From contig OY365810.1 in the NCBI GenBank assembly GCA_959347315.1, positions 9,643,647 to 9,707,646 of the forward strand: a stretch of 64,000 nucleotides of DNA. The letters run 5' to 3'. Of this stretch, positions 1 through 10,234 are shown one piece after another; position 1 is the stretch's first letter; each line of letters begins with the position of its first letter. Both the position numbers and the translations under genes were made by a program. The DNA is from Bimastos eiseni. Lineage: Eukaryota; Annelida; Clitellata; Crassiclitellata; Lumbricidae. Under the pieces are notes generated by a model. It made no database searches and was not told where the DNA came from. It saw nothing but the letters and a program-made list of their open reading frames with translations.

Positions 1-5
1 CGTTA

Positions 6-700
6 ATGGAATTGTTCACATGCGTTAAAAATAGCCAAAGTTGTACCCATCTAGAAAAAGGAGAAAGACACAATATAGCTAACCAACGGCCTATCTCCAT
101 CTTACCATACTTTGCAAAATCTTATGAAAAGCTTATGTACGATCGACTATCAATTTATGTTAAAAAGATAACTGTTATATACCAGTCCCAACATAAATTT
201 CAACAAGGGCACTCTTCTTATATTAGACTATTAGAAATGCAGGATAGAATATCGAATGCCATTGAAAAGAACCAATACTCTGTGGGAGTTTTTTGACCTT
301 GCAAAAGCATTCGACACGGTAAATCACAGCATCCTACTAAAAAAATTGGAAAACTATGGTATAAGGGGGAACAACTAAAATGGTTTTATAGCGATCTTGA
401 TAATCGTACACAGAGAGCAATGTGTAATGGTGCGCTATCGGAGGTGAATCGGATTTGATTTGGAGTTCCCCAGGGCTCAAATCTTGGACCTTTATTATTC
501 CTTCTGTATATTAATGATCTGGCTACTATCTCAGCAACATTATTCTTTATTTTATTTGCCGATGATACAAATGTATTTTATTCGCATCGTTCCTGGTAAA
601 CTCTGGTAAACGTTATCGATGCGGAGTTAGCTAATGTTGCTATATGGTTTTGTGCTAATAGACTCTGTCTTAATCTAGATAAAACTAATTTCATTTGTTT
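6..700 (+). mobile_element. Decayed LINE reverse transcriptase fragment
   Basis: The first part reads NQRPISILPYFAKSYEKLMY, the conserved RPISLLP-type block of non-LTR reverse transcriptases. After a break near 296 it resumes in another frame with [16 protein letters not shown], then GVPQGSNLGPLLFLLYIND near 470, then the catalytic FADDTNVF near 555-580. The order of blocks is that of a Jockey/CR1-like LINE RT. At least one frameshift and several stops make it non-functional. The 5' part lies outside the window and the C-terminal part fades after about 700. Confidence 0.85.
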
Positions 701-849
701 AAGCCACATAGGAAAATTAATCCTAGCAAATTTTAATCAAACAATTACATAGCGAATTGGCTCATGAGATTATACGGGCAACGTCCATGTTTGCTATGAA
801 ATTACAGAAATTCCTGTAAGACGAAATTAGTAAATAGGAAAAAAGGTAG

Positions 850-2740
850 ATAATGTGAAATATTGTAGTTAACTTAAAACTACTTGATAAAAGTAGTTAT
901 AATTATTTCTTTAACTACCTTTTAGAAGATAGTTATAACTACTTAACTCTTTTTGTTCCTACTATAACCAAGAAAATGAACCTGTCTCTATCAACCGGAG
1001 CTTTCCTATGCTTTCAAGGACTCGATTATTAAACCACTCGTCAAAAAATCATCCCTGGACAAATAACTCCTGTCCAACTACAGACCTATTTCAGATCTGT
1101 CTTTCTTATCCAAACTCTCGGAACGGGTTCTCCTATCTCGTCTCAACGGATTCATAACATCAAACAATCTACTCAGCTCAAATCAACCTGCAAAGACTAA
1201 ACATCACTGAAACATTGAAACATTTCTCACCTCACTATACTGTAGGCTTGTTATGGCGATAGGTCGTCAGTAAGTGTCCTGGCAATGTCTCTTAGACATG
1301 TCTGCCGCTTTCGACACCTTAGATCATGCCATTCTTATCAAACGCCTTTCGTCTGCATTTGGAATCTCTGATACAGCCCTATCCTGGATCAAGTCTTACC
1401 TTTCTTCACGCTCTTTCACCGCCGGTGCCTCTGGTCACTCATCTAGTCCTCACAGCTTCACCTGCGGTGTTCCTCAATGTTCTGTTCTTGGGCCTCTTTT
1501 ATTCATTCTGTACTCCTCCCCACTCAGCAAAATCATTTCCTCGTCTACTGTAGATCATCACCTCTACGCTGATGATACGCAACTTTTTTCATCTTTCTCC
1601 TCTCACTCACTTATGCAGATGCAATAAATAACACCCAAAACACCATCGCCCTTATATCAACTTGGATGACGACCAACTTGTTCTGTCTAAACCCCTCAAA
1701 ACAGAATTTCTCATCATTGGCATCTGAGCAATTGAACAAACTTACCTACCCCTCCGACCTTCTTCAAACAAATTCCACTTATTCTGTGCCTTGCTCTTCT
1801 TCTGTGCGCAATATTGGAGTCACCTTCGATAAGAACCTTAACTTGTCACATCACCCAGCTATCTCGCACCTGCTGTATGCACCTTCGTCAATTACGCCCA
1901 ATTCTCAACTACAAGACCGCATGCACAATAGCCACATCAATTGTTCACTCAAAGCTAGATTACTGCAATTCTCTCTTTCACAATATTGATTCCTCACAAA
2001 TAAGGTGCCTCCAAACAATTCAGAATGCTCTTGTCCACACAGTCACTAAAATCCTAAACACCATCATGTAACCCCGTCCTCAGCTCGCTTCATTGGCTCA
2101 AAGTCCCTCAACGCATCCACTACAAAATTGTATCTATCACCTACAACGCACTTCAAACCTCTCAACCCTCTTACATTCGTCAACTCCTTACAATCCAACC
2201 GCTTGGATCAACTCGGTCATTATATCTCACTCTATCTCGACCTCCAGTCTCATCGCCTCTGAAATTCTGCAACTGCTCCTTAGTCTATGCTGCACCAGCC
2301 CTTTGGAACGAACTCCCAAAAGAATTCCGTCAGTTTGCTCATCACCACATTCCACCTGCAAAGTGACCTCTCATCCGCTTTCACTATCCTCTGCTACTTT
2401 CCATTCACGACTAAAAACCTAACTCTTCAAGTTGTCCTATCCGAATTCTACTCATGCGCCACTACATGACCACCCTCATCACCGACTACCACCGTAGCAC
2501 CACGCTGTCTCCTCGGCTTGACTCCCCGGATTTCGACCTGGCACCGAAAAGAAACGAGAGGATTGGCTATTGCGGATTTTATTTGGTATAGGGCCGGTGA
2601 ATAAGCTGGTCTCCTTGACGTGGCTTTTGTTGGCACTGAGAAATTTTCGAGAATTTAAGTTATATTACATTACTAGGCAACTACTTCTACGGTAGTTATA
2701 ACTACTAGTTAATAACTACAGTAGTCAAAATAGCCCATCA
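850..2740. repeat. AGTTATAACTACT-rich flanks around the second LINE, possible nested MITE
   Basis: Positions 866-955 and 2672-2730 share many copies of the word AGTAGTTATAACTACT and its close variants. The right block read on the minus strand resembles the left block (TGTAGTTA...TAGTTATAACTAC), so they could be terminal inverted repeats of a small DNA element that was split by the LINE between them. The similarity is patchy and the words are self-complementary, so this is weak. Confidence 0.3.
1010..2470 (+). mobile_element. CR1/L2-type LINE reverse transcriptase relic
   Basis: RT blocks follow one another in three frames: SYRPISDLSFLSKLSERVL near 1080-1140, MSAAFDTLDHAILIKRL at 1300-1345, CGVPQCSVLGPLLFILY near 1465-1515, and the catalytic LYADDTQLF near 1563-1590. 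They are followed by SKLDYCNSLFHNI near 1955 and the C-terminal PVLSSLHWLKVPQRIHYKI near 2075-2120, then YAAPALWNELPKEFRQ near 2290-2340. This is the usual order of a CR1/L2/Crack-like element. A canonical Gln of the GVPQGSVLGP block survives but the next Gly is Cys. Several frameshifts break it, so it is a dead copy. No endonuclease domain is seen upstream. Confidence 0.9.
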
Positions 2741-3023
2741 TTGCAGTTTGCCCCATGTCTTGTTACAGCCAACCCCAAGCCGAGGCAAGTTATAGCACTA
2801 ATAAATAGTTTTTAATTGCACTTATTTTCATAATAAAGTTATACATCAGAAACGTTGGGCAATTATAATTTGCATTTGGAGGGACTTCAGTTATATATTG
2901 TGGACCGTAATTGGAGATGAACTTCGGCCATAAAACATCTAATTATGATCCAAATGCTTAAACTGTTACAACCAGCCTCGGTCTCCCCTACATCATGTGT
3001 AGCGTTGCTTCTCTTATGTAAAT

Positions 3024-3456
3024 TGTCACGGTGGGAGGCAGCGGCAAGGTGTCGGGTGGCCTCGATGACTCAGCTAACTCCTACTGGGCAATACAACATA
3101 CGACCAGGGTTGAAGCAGACAGCCGCCGACAATGGTCTACCCGTGTACTAGGATGCCAGCGGAGGAGGCGACGAGTCAGACACCCGACCAAAAGCGATCT
3201 AACTGGTTTTCTACCGTCGGCGTAAAGACGAGCTGCAAATAATATTGTTCTGAATAGACACCGTCGTGGAGGCGGAGCAAATCAGACGCTATATGGACCC
3301 AGCCATTTCGTGAACTTGTATAATTAACGTTATCTCAGATGTATATTTTAATTTCGTTTACTATTAAAGTCTTTTTAATCATCACGTCGGTCTGAAGAGA
3401 ATCCGTCTCGACAGACCCAGCCTTGACAATACAACCAAGGAGGGAAGTCAATGACA
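3024..3456 (+). repeat. 5' LTR of Gypsy-type element (probable)
   Basis: Positions 3301-3456 are closely repeated at 6607-6763, both ending GGAAGTCAATGACA or its near match. The likely start is TGTCACGG at 3024, which gives a TG...CA element of 433 bp. The five bases before 3024 (TAAAT) nearly match the five after 6763 (CAAAT), as expected of a target duplication with one change. The first 275 bp have no clear match in the downstream copy, so the left border is inferred. Confidence 0.65.
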
Positions 3457-3504
3457 TTTCTGGGGTCGTGAAAAGGATCAGGAACAAAGACGACTAACGG
3501 CAAG

Positions 3505-3665
3505 GATCAACCGATGATCAACCAAAGATCAACCGAAGATCAACCGAAAATCAGCCGAAGATCAGCCGAAGATCAACCGAGAATCAACCGAAGATCAACC
3601 GAAGATCAACTTAGGGTCAACCGAGGATCAACCGAGGAGCAACGATCAAAGGATCAAGGGCCAAC
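3505..3665 (+). repeat. 11-bp minisatellite GATCAACCGAA in retroelement leader
   Basis: About twelve copies of an 11-bp unit GATCAACCGAA lie in tandem, with variants such as AATCAGCCGAA and GATCAACCGAG. The array sits just inside the 5' LTR of the Gypsy-type element, in what would be its untranslated leader. As 11 is not a multiple of 3, it is not a protein repeat. Confidence 0.8.
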
Positions 3666-3984
3666 CGATCGATGAGGAAAAATACGAAAAATACAAGAAG
3701 AGAGCCACTCATCTCCGCAGGACGACGAGTGGGACGAGATCGAAATCAACGGCTTGGCGATCGAGAGAACCAACAGACGTCATCACAATCGCAGTACGGA
3801 AGAGGTTGGACCCTTTGCTTAGTGGCTGGGTATGTGACGTAAGGTTATGATCGTAAGTCCGGGACGAGGGTCGGCAAGCGACTGGCCTGGGTCTGGTTAT
3901 TGCCTTCCTCGGACTTCATTCTGATGATATTTGGTTACTTGGAGCGTTTTTTATCGTAGTCCAGTCCAAAAAGGTGTCTCGTCT

Positions 3985-4930
3985 TCATATTCATCATCAT
4001 GGTCATCATCGTCATTAATCCTGGGCACAACGCCCGTAGATGTCCGATGCCCACTTCGTCGTAACTTTTCACTGTTGTTTGTCTTGTGCAATATGTGCCA
4101 GTTCTTGAATCTGCTTATTTCCCCATTCCCCTATATCTTATAGCCATTCTTTGTAAGGATGTCCCCTTTTATTCTTTCCTTCCATTCTTCCGAACAACAA
4201 TGTTTTCATTTTTCTATCATTACTCATTCTGCATATATGGCCAAACAAACCTAACTTTGTTTTAATTACTTTTTGCATTAGATTTTCTTTTGGTTGTATT
4301 CTTCTGTACAGTTCTACATTGCTGACCTTTTGTTTCCATCCTATTCTTAATATTTTCCTGTAACATTTTCTCTCAAATGTCAAAATTCTCCTTTCTATGT
4401 ATTTTGTTACTACCCATGTTTCGCAACCATATAGCATGCTACTAAACACGCATGTTTGCAAAACGCTTAATTTTGTCTCTAACTTTATGGCTTTACTTTT
4501 ACAGATTTTGTCCATAGCCTTCAATGATGTTGACGCTTTTGCAATTCTTGTTAGTACCTCTTTTTACAGTCCAAGTCATATGTCATATTGCTCCCTAGAT
4601 ATGCGAATCTTTCTACATTTTCCAGTTGGATTCCATCTACAACAACCCTTTTTGTAGCAATCTTCTCCCCAAATATCATTGTTTTTGTTTTGTCGTAGTT
4701 CATTTCTAGTCCATATCTCTTGCCTTCCTTGTTTAATTCTTGTGTTGTCTGTTCCGATCTCTGTTCATCTTCATCTGTTAAATCGATGTCGTTGGCAAAA
4801 TAAAGGTCACTGAAATTTGTGCCGCTAATTGTAACTCCCCTCTCTTCTTATTCTCTAATTTTCTCCAAGACTCTTTCCAAGAAAGTCTTCATATTACTTG
4901 CCCTTTTCTATTAATCGATCTTAGGGATAG
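3985..4930 (-). mobile_element. RTE-like LINE 3' fragment, inserted antisense in the LTR element
   Basis: Read on the minus strand from 4930 down, the coding relic gives FSDLYFANDIDLTDEDEQ (the RT DD box with Asn for the first Asp), then YGLEMNYDKTKTMIF, VERFAYLGSNMT, and from 4524 an open stretch with SSMLYGCETWVV, ERKCYRKILRIGWK, KLGLFGHICRMSNDRKM and KNKRGHPYKEWL. After a stop the tail continues with EWGNKQIQELAHIAQDKQQ and ends near 4017. These are the C-terminal blocks of RTE-clade and related LINEs. A short GAT-rich tail at 3985-4012 (minus strand) fits the microsatellite 3' ends of such elements. It is dead through stops and lacks its 5' part. Confidence 0.85.
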
Positions 4931-4968
4931 AGAACTTAACTCCAGAGCAACAGGCGAGCATCAAGAAG

Positions 4969-6480
4969 ATGGCTCGCGGTAGGTTGCTGGACTATTTGAT
5001 CGAGACAGGTTTAGATGAGGATTTGGTGATCACAATGGAAAGAACAAAACTAATAAAGGTATGGGCGGAGATCGTGGCCCGAGGTCACGATTGCCCAAAC
5101 GAAGTAGGCAGTGAGGCAAAATCACTGTCATCAGAGACAGACCCCGACGCGAGGATTCGTTTGGAGCGATGGGAGCTAGAAAGGCAGGAGAGGAAAAGGA
5201 GGGAAGAAAGAGAGGAAAGAAGAGAGGAAGAGGAGAGTTGGCGTGGAAAACGAAGGGGGGAAGGAGAGGAAGAAGAGGAAAAAGGGAGAGGAAAGAGGCG
5301 AAGGGGAGAGGAAAAGGAAGCGGGAAAGAGAGGTTAGAAGAGAGGAAGAAAAGAGGCAGGAGAGGAATAGGATGCAGGAAAGAGAGAATAGTAGAGAGGT
5401 AGGAACGGAAAAGAAAGTAGGAACGAGAAGAAAGAAGAGATGATAGGAGCACGGGTTTAGGCGAACACTTTTAGTCAAACTAAAAGTTTACAATGACGCA
5501 ATGAAGGGAATGATTGGAACATGCCCTCAGGATAATTCAGAAATCCCGAATTAGTTTGACAAAGTTACATAACACACTGTTGTATTACTTGCGTAGTCGT
5601 GGTATAACTGACTCATTTGACGACGTGGTTAGTTTGTTGTGTGAAAGAATTGATCCCTCGGGATGTCTCAGTTTCATCTTAGCCCAAGAGAACGGTGAAT
5701 GGCTAAAGCGCAGGGAGTTAGCCAATTCAGACGACACCTACATGGCGTCACACAGTGGAGACGGCGAATTGGTAAGGCAGAGGAAGGGGCTGACACGTCC
5801 AGATCCCGCCCACCGAGATTCACCACCCCGTCCCCCGGACTAGAGATAACCTCAGAAGAAGCGAAAGGAGGAGCCTTCGACGGAAGTAAAATCCCATTGG
5901 ACGAAGCAAAGCACCGTGGACTTTGCTTTTTATGCTCAGAATACGGGCACATGAAAGCAAGATGTCCGAAGGGTAAACAATCACCCAGTAAGGAGACGAT
6001 ACTCGTAAGCGTATGTCTTGCCAGTCTAACTGTAGATAATAAACCGCACGGGAAGGAGCGGATGCCACGCTTGCCGACCCAGAATCAATTATCGACCAAC
6101 AAGATCTTGCTGTTGGTTGCTGTCTGTTTCATTAGTCGGAGAATGGGACGCAAGTTCCCATTTATTTTGCGAGCGCTAAAGTCATCCCCTCCCAGAGTCG
6201 GTGGTCGACAATAGAGAGAGAAGCGTACGCGGCCGTTCGGGCCCTCAGACGCTATCGCGCATGGATTTTTATGTTAAATATTGTACTTTTATCTGATCAC
6301 AATCCTTTGACCTTTTTAAACGAGATCAGGCCTGATCTCTAGGAACTCGATCTCGAATTCAAGTATCGACCCGGAAGTAAAAATGTCGTTGCCGATTCTT
6401 TGCGTCTCGGGCATGATGGAGGACAGAAGGTTGACCTAGCCATTAGCAAGGGTCATGCGGGGACAACTATAAACAACATT
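4969..6480 (+). pseudogene. Gypsy-type gag-pol relic with internal deletion
   Basis: An ATG at 4969 opens a 122-residue gag-like start, then a very Arg/Glu-rich stretch to about 5440. After frame changes, the gag C-terminus carries the zinc knuckle CFLCSEYGHMKARC (C-X2-C-X4-H-X4-C) at 5924-5965. Only about 170 nt later the frame matches the end of pol: VPIYFASAKV, STIEREAYAAVRAL near 6205-6245, SDHNPLTFL near 6290, and KYRPGSKNVVADSL near 6360-6400. These are RNase H blocks of Ty3/Gypsy elements. Protease and nearly all of the reverse transcriptase are therefore missing, and integrase is absent after 6420. Several stops and frameshifts are present. This is an old deleted copy with no coding capacity. 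Confidence 0.8.
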
Positions 6481-6606
6481 GTGTTACATGGAGTGTTGTT
6501 TTTCTAACTGCGCGGAGGGTTTAGGCATGCGCATAAATAGTTGTTATACGTGGCATTAAGAATCCTTCGGACGGTGTGAGAGCTAAGAACACAATCTACA
6601 GGAACT

Positions 6607-6763
6607 GCCGTTTCGTCAACTTCTAGGCCTATAATCAACGTTATCTCAGATATTTTCATTTCTTTTACTATTAAAGTCTTTTTAATCATCACATCGGTCT
6701 GAAGTAAATCCGTCTGGACAGGCCCAGCCTTGACAAAACAACCAAGGAGGAAAGTCAATGACA
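6607..6763 (+). repeat. 3' LTR portion of Gypsy-type element
   Basis: This stretch repeats 3301-3456 with few changes, including the block TTACTATTAAAGTCTTTTTA and the final CAATGACA. It follows the RNase H relic. The start of the 3' LTR is unclear: a TGTGTTACATGG at about 6480 is a candidate, but that part does not match the 5' copy, so one LTR is rearranged or the two ends come from different subfamilies. Confidence 0.65.
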
Positions 6764-8170
6764 CAAATGAACCGTTAATTACTAATCTAAGTAAGTATGG
6801 CATAAGCTAGTTTAATTTAGCAAACGGCGCATAGTTGGGCCTACTATTGAATGGCGCACTAATTGATATGATAACGCTATAGGAAAGGACATTAACGCTT
6901 TGAAATCGAAGTAACCAATCACAATACACCATTAAAGTTTGGTCTATGTAACAGTGCCATGGTGACAATTAAAATAGGCTAATCCAATGAGAAGACGTTG
7001 GAACGAATTACGCATTCATAGATGAAGATTGACGATGAACAGTTGAGTAGGGGGTTGTAAAGCGATAAGATGTGATCTGTCGTAAATCGGATGCTAACTC
7101 AATTTTCGATATTAGTAAGAAGTCGCCAAGATTATGGTACGTTCTTAGTCAATTTGTGTAGAGAGTTTCGGGAACTTTCTCGGATTACACAGTGATGCAG
7201 TTTGATCGTAAAATTGCTGACAAGTTCAAATCGTCGGTCAATGCGTTTGAAATGTCATTAATGGACATTGCGGTTTCAAATTATCTCTTGCGATAGCTAT
7301 GTTCGAACTGGATTTTATCGTTTGTGAACTGGATATTCCGCGTTTTACTTTTGGACTACGTTGACCGGTAATTTCGGCTACAAAGTACTCGTAAGGGGAA
7401 TTCACGACATTGGTTTGATATTCATGATTCGAAACGGATTGATTTCATTTTGCGTTTGCGTGGATTATCTGCAGTGATGTCGTACTGGAAGAATCCAACA
7501 AATTCAACGATCAACCCACGAAGAATTGAAGAGTTATTCGAAGGAAGGAACGTTTAGAATCCATCTTGCTACTTCTGCATCAAGTATCGAATAAGCTTAA
7601 TATATTTAATTGTGCCGTTCTAGGTAAGATAAGAATATAGGATTTGTTGATGTGCACTTGAATTGTTTTGACTATGTTATACTATTTCATGTACAACACG
7701 ACTCGTAGTATTTTTATGACGGCTCTTTCAAATGATTACAGTTTTCTCCTACAGCCATGCGAAACTATGCAAGGAAGTGACCTAATTAAAGAACACTATA
7801 TATATGTATATATATATATATAATCGTCATCCTTTAACACAGGCGCACTATATCATGTAATAATGTCTTATTTATCCTCGCAATCTAGACCAGAGGCATC
7901 TTTGGCGTCGCAATCAAGGTCCACAATTTCATTCTATTGTCGCTTGAGTGAAATTCAATCCAATATTACAATAAATTAGAGTAGACAAACATGGTCCTTG
8001 TTCATGACCCGATAAAAAACAAAGTACTCCTGATACAAGGGCGCTGAACATGTAGGGCGTTGTAGGCCTATCTAAAGCATTTGGTCTGCGCTCTTGTGTG
8101 TTTTCATTAAATAGTTCATTTTCGTTAATACCATGACTTTTATTTTGTCGGCACTATTGCGGGTTCCATG
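6764..8170. other. No gene recognised
   Basis: I see no long open frame, no known domain and no clear repeat structure here, apart from a short TA microsatellite near 7797-7822. It may hold the remains of another repeat, but nothing supports a name. Confidence 0.5.
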
Positions 8171-8174
8171 AAAA

Positions 8175-9535
8175 TTCAATGAAAAGAACTTATTATTTAA
8201 GTAGAAGCTGGATATATAAAAGGAATCATGCCTAAATGGAAGCTGGATCGATGAAATGATTTATGTCTAACAAGACGTTGAACTGATGAAAGGCATGCCC
8301 TTTAAGTGGAGTCGGGAATGATCATACGATATCTGTTTCAATCAAACAATCAATCAATGCAATTTATATAGCGCCTCTTCAAGATTATTCAGAGGCGTTC
8401 CCAACCAAAGCCCGATCAAGGAGGAAAGTCTTAAGAGGTTTAGAAAATGAATCATGCATTTGGCGTGGGAGGAGCGCAGGTCAGATGGGAGGAAGTTCCA
8501 AACACTGCGACCTACAATTGCGAAAGCTCTATTTTGTCTGGCGGTAGTATGAGTATGTGGAACCACAAAGTCACCTCTATAGGCCGAGCGAAGAGATCGG
8601 CCACCCAAGCAAGCCGAAGCTAAGATAGACAGGCGCATTGGCCAAGACACAGTAACAGACAATAGAGGATATCCTATAGTTAATGCACTGCTGAACCGGA
8701 AGTCAGTGAATAACGTTACGCATGTACGTATAGACATGTGGCCAAATTTAGGAATCACTGCGACCCGTAGGACCCCCGCCAAATAGAACCTGGATCGATA
8801 AAAAGCGTACTTGTTAACTAGAATCTGTATCAATGAAAATCAATTATGTCAGACTTGAACTGGATTAATGAAAAGATTGCCGTTTAAGAAAAGGGAAATG
8901 ATGAAAACATTTATGCCTACCAACAAGCTTGATTGACGATAAGAATAGAAGAATGGACCAACTTAGCTTCTAATTAAAAGAATTCTTAAATTTTGCTTCA
9001 ATTTGAGTGGAATTGTCATGTTCAGCTTTTATTTGAGCATAATTCTGTTCATCATTGCAATTGTGTCTCTTACGGAGGAATGCTTTGCGTCTATCTAGCT
9101 TCTAGTGAGACCGAATTCTATTCACTAATCCAACTTCTAGTTACGCATGTAGCTTTTCAAGAATTCACCACTAGTTAGTCTTGTCTTTATTCTCGCTTCC
9201 GTTAGACAGAAACATATTATCGCTCCAGCTCCCACTTCGATACGGCTTCTTATTTAAACAGAAAATCTTCTATCATCCCCGCTTCTATTTAGCCTTAAAC
9301 CTTTCCATCATTCTCGCTTCTATTCAAACGACGTTCTTTACACCAATCCAGCTTCTCGCTAGAAAGAATTTTGTCATCAATCCAGTAAATAAAACACACG
9401 TTAGATACTTGTTCGCCGAATGGTGTTCGGCGCCCTTATGTCGGAAGCTAATTTTTCGGGCGCTCATTTGTCGGCGTTCATTTGTCGGGGCTCTTTTGTC
9501 GGATGCTCTTTTGTCGGGGTGCCATCTTTGTTTTG
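8175..9535. mobile_element. TU-like foldback element with 35-bp and 15-bp tandem repeats
   Basis: Between 8960 and 9400 a unit close to ATCAATCCAGCTTCYATTTA plus AGCATGATTCTTTTC (about 35 bp) is repeated in diverged copies on the plus strand. At 8175-8350 and 8800-8945 the same unit occurs in the opposite orientation (GATGAAAAG...AAGCTGGAT), so the two halves fold back on each other about position 8950. On the right, 9410-9530 is a tandem array of about 15 bp (GCTCTTTTGTCGGAT and variants). Tandemly repeated arms with an outer 15-bp array are the hallmark of sea-urchin TU foldback transposons. A LINE 3' end sits in the left arm. The left outer array is not visible. Confidence 0.55.
8345..8620 (-). 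mobile_element. L2/CR1-like LINE 3' end
   Basis: On the minus strand the frame gives RSAYRGDFVVPHTHTTARQN, then FAIVGRSVWNFLPSDLRSS, the usual C-terminus of L2/CR1-like LINE proteins. It is followed by the 3' end word GAACGCCTCTGAATAATCTT, then GGCGCTATATAAATTGC and a TTGATTGATTG tail at 8340-8360. The open frame extends to 8833, but its N-terminal half shows no known motif. Confidence 0.75.
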
Positions 9536-9613
9536 TTTTAGTTTGCTTAGGCTTGTGATATGAGCTTAGTTAAATTTCACACTTTGATGAAACATCACTT
9601 CAAATCCTTTCAA

Positions 9614-9830
9614 GAGCGTTAATGCCAATGATCTCAACGCTACCCTGTACTGTGTACTTGGTCGAAGACAGGCTTGCGAAATTTTATTGGCGATGTGTCA
9701 AACCTGCACGCTTTCATGGCCATAGGGGCCTACAGAAATATGATTTCTTGCTTGAGTTTGTGGCCTCAAAAACAATAAATGCGAGTTATCTATTGTTTTG
9801 CAGCCTTAAGCAAATGTGTTAATGTGAACT
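9614..9830 (+). other. Conserved segment upstream of the transmembrane exon of locus E
   Basis: The open stretch includes AKFYWRCVKPARFHGHRGLQ. A related stretch, GKFYWRQAEPTNWDGYTELN, lies at the matching place in gene B (43947-44162, minus), again several hundred bases before the transmembrane exon. No splice sites of good quality border it. It may be an intron segment kept by duplication, or an alternative exon. Confidence 0.4.
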
Positions 9831-10129
9831 GAATGTAAATCATTAACATAATCCAAACGCTTCTATTGTGCGATCATCGTAATAGATAAACTATCTTCAG
9901 TTCTTACATTTCTTAAATTACTTCACATTGAAAAATCGCAATCTATTTCAGGATCCACGATCGACGAGTGAGTAATTGAGAAGCGTAGATTATTTATTAT
10001 AAAGCTCATGCGGTCAAACCAAACAATAATTATCGACATGTTTCAGTTCCAACCGTTACAATGTTATTCTATCCTACCTAGTTTTTAAAAGTAAAGCTGT
10101 GGTTAAGATTGTTATGTTTTGTGTTACAG

Positions 10130-10234
10130 GTGATCACAACATTATCGTTAAAATAGTCGTGCCTATTGTTGTAATAGTCGTAGCTCTAATCATCTTCCTT
10201 TGGCGGCGGAAAATCGATAGACAAAATGGAAAAA
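10130..10234 (+). CDS. Locus E transmembrane exon
   Basis: Acceptor TTTTGTGTTACAG precedes 10130 and donor GTAAGC follows 10234. The 105-nt exon (35 codons, phase 1 at both ends) reads GDHNIIVKIVVPIVVIVV and on to ALIIFLWRRKIDRQNGK: about 21 hydrophobic residues followed by a basic stop-transfer stretch. It corresponds to the exon at 43431-43571 in gene B. Confidence 0.7.

Noticed and set aside
5030..5478. Leu/Phe/Ser-rich minus-strand frames of 100-140 codons
   Set aside because: They are the antisense of the Arg/Glu-rich gag segment.
9946..9985. A 16-nt micro-exon (TTTCAG, GATCCACGATCGACGA, GTGAGT) before the locus E membrane exon
   Set aside because: Good borders, but 16 nt would break the phase-1 chain, and the aligned part of gene B lacks the donor.
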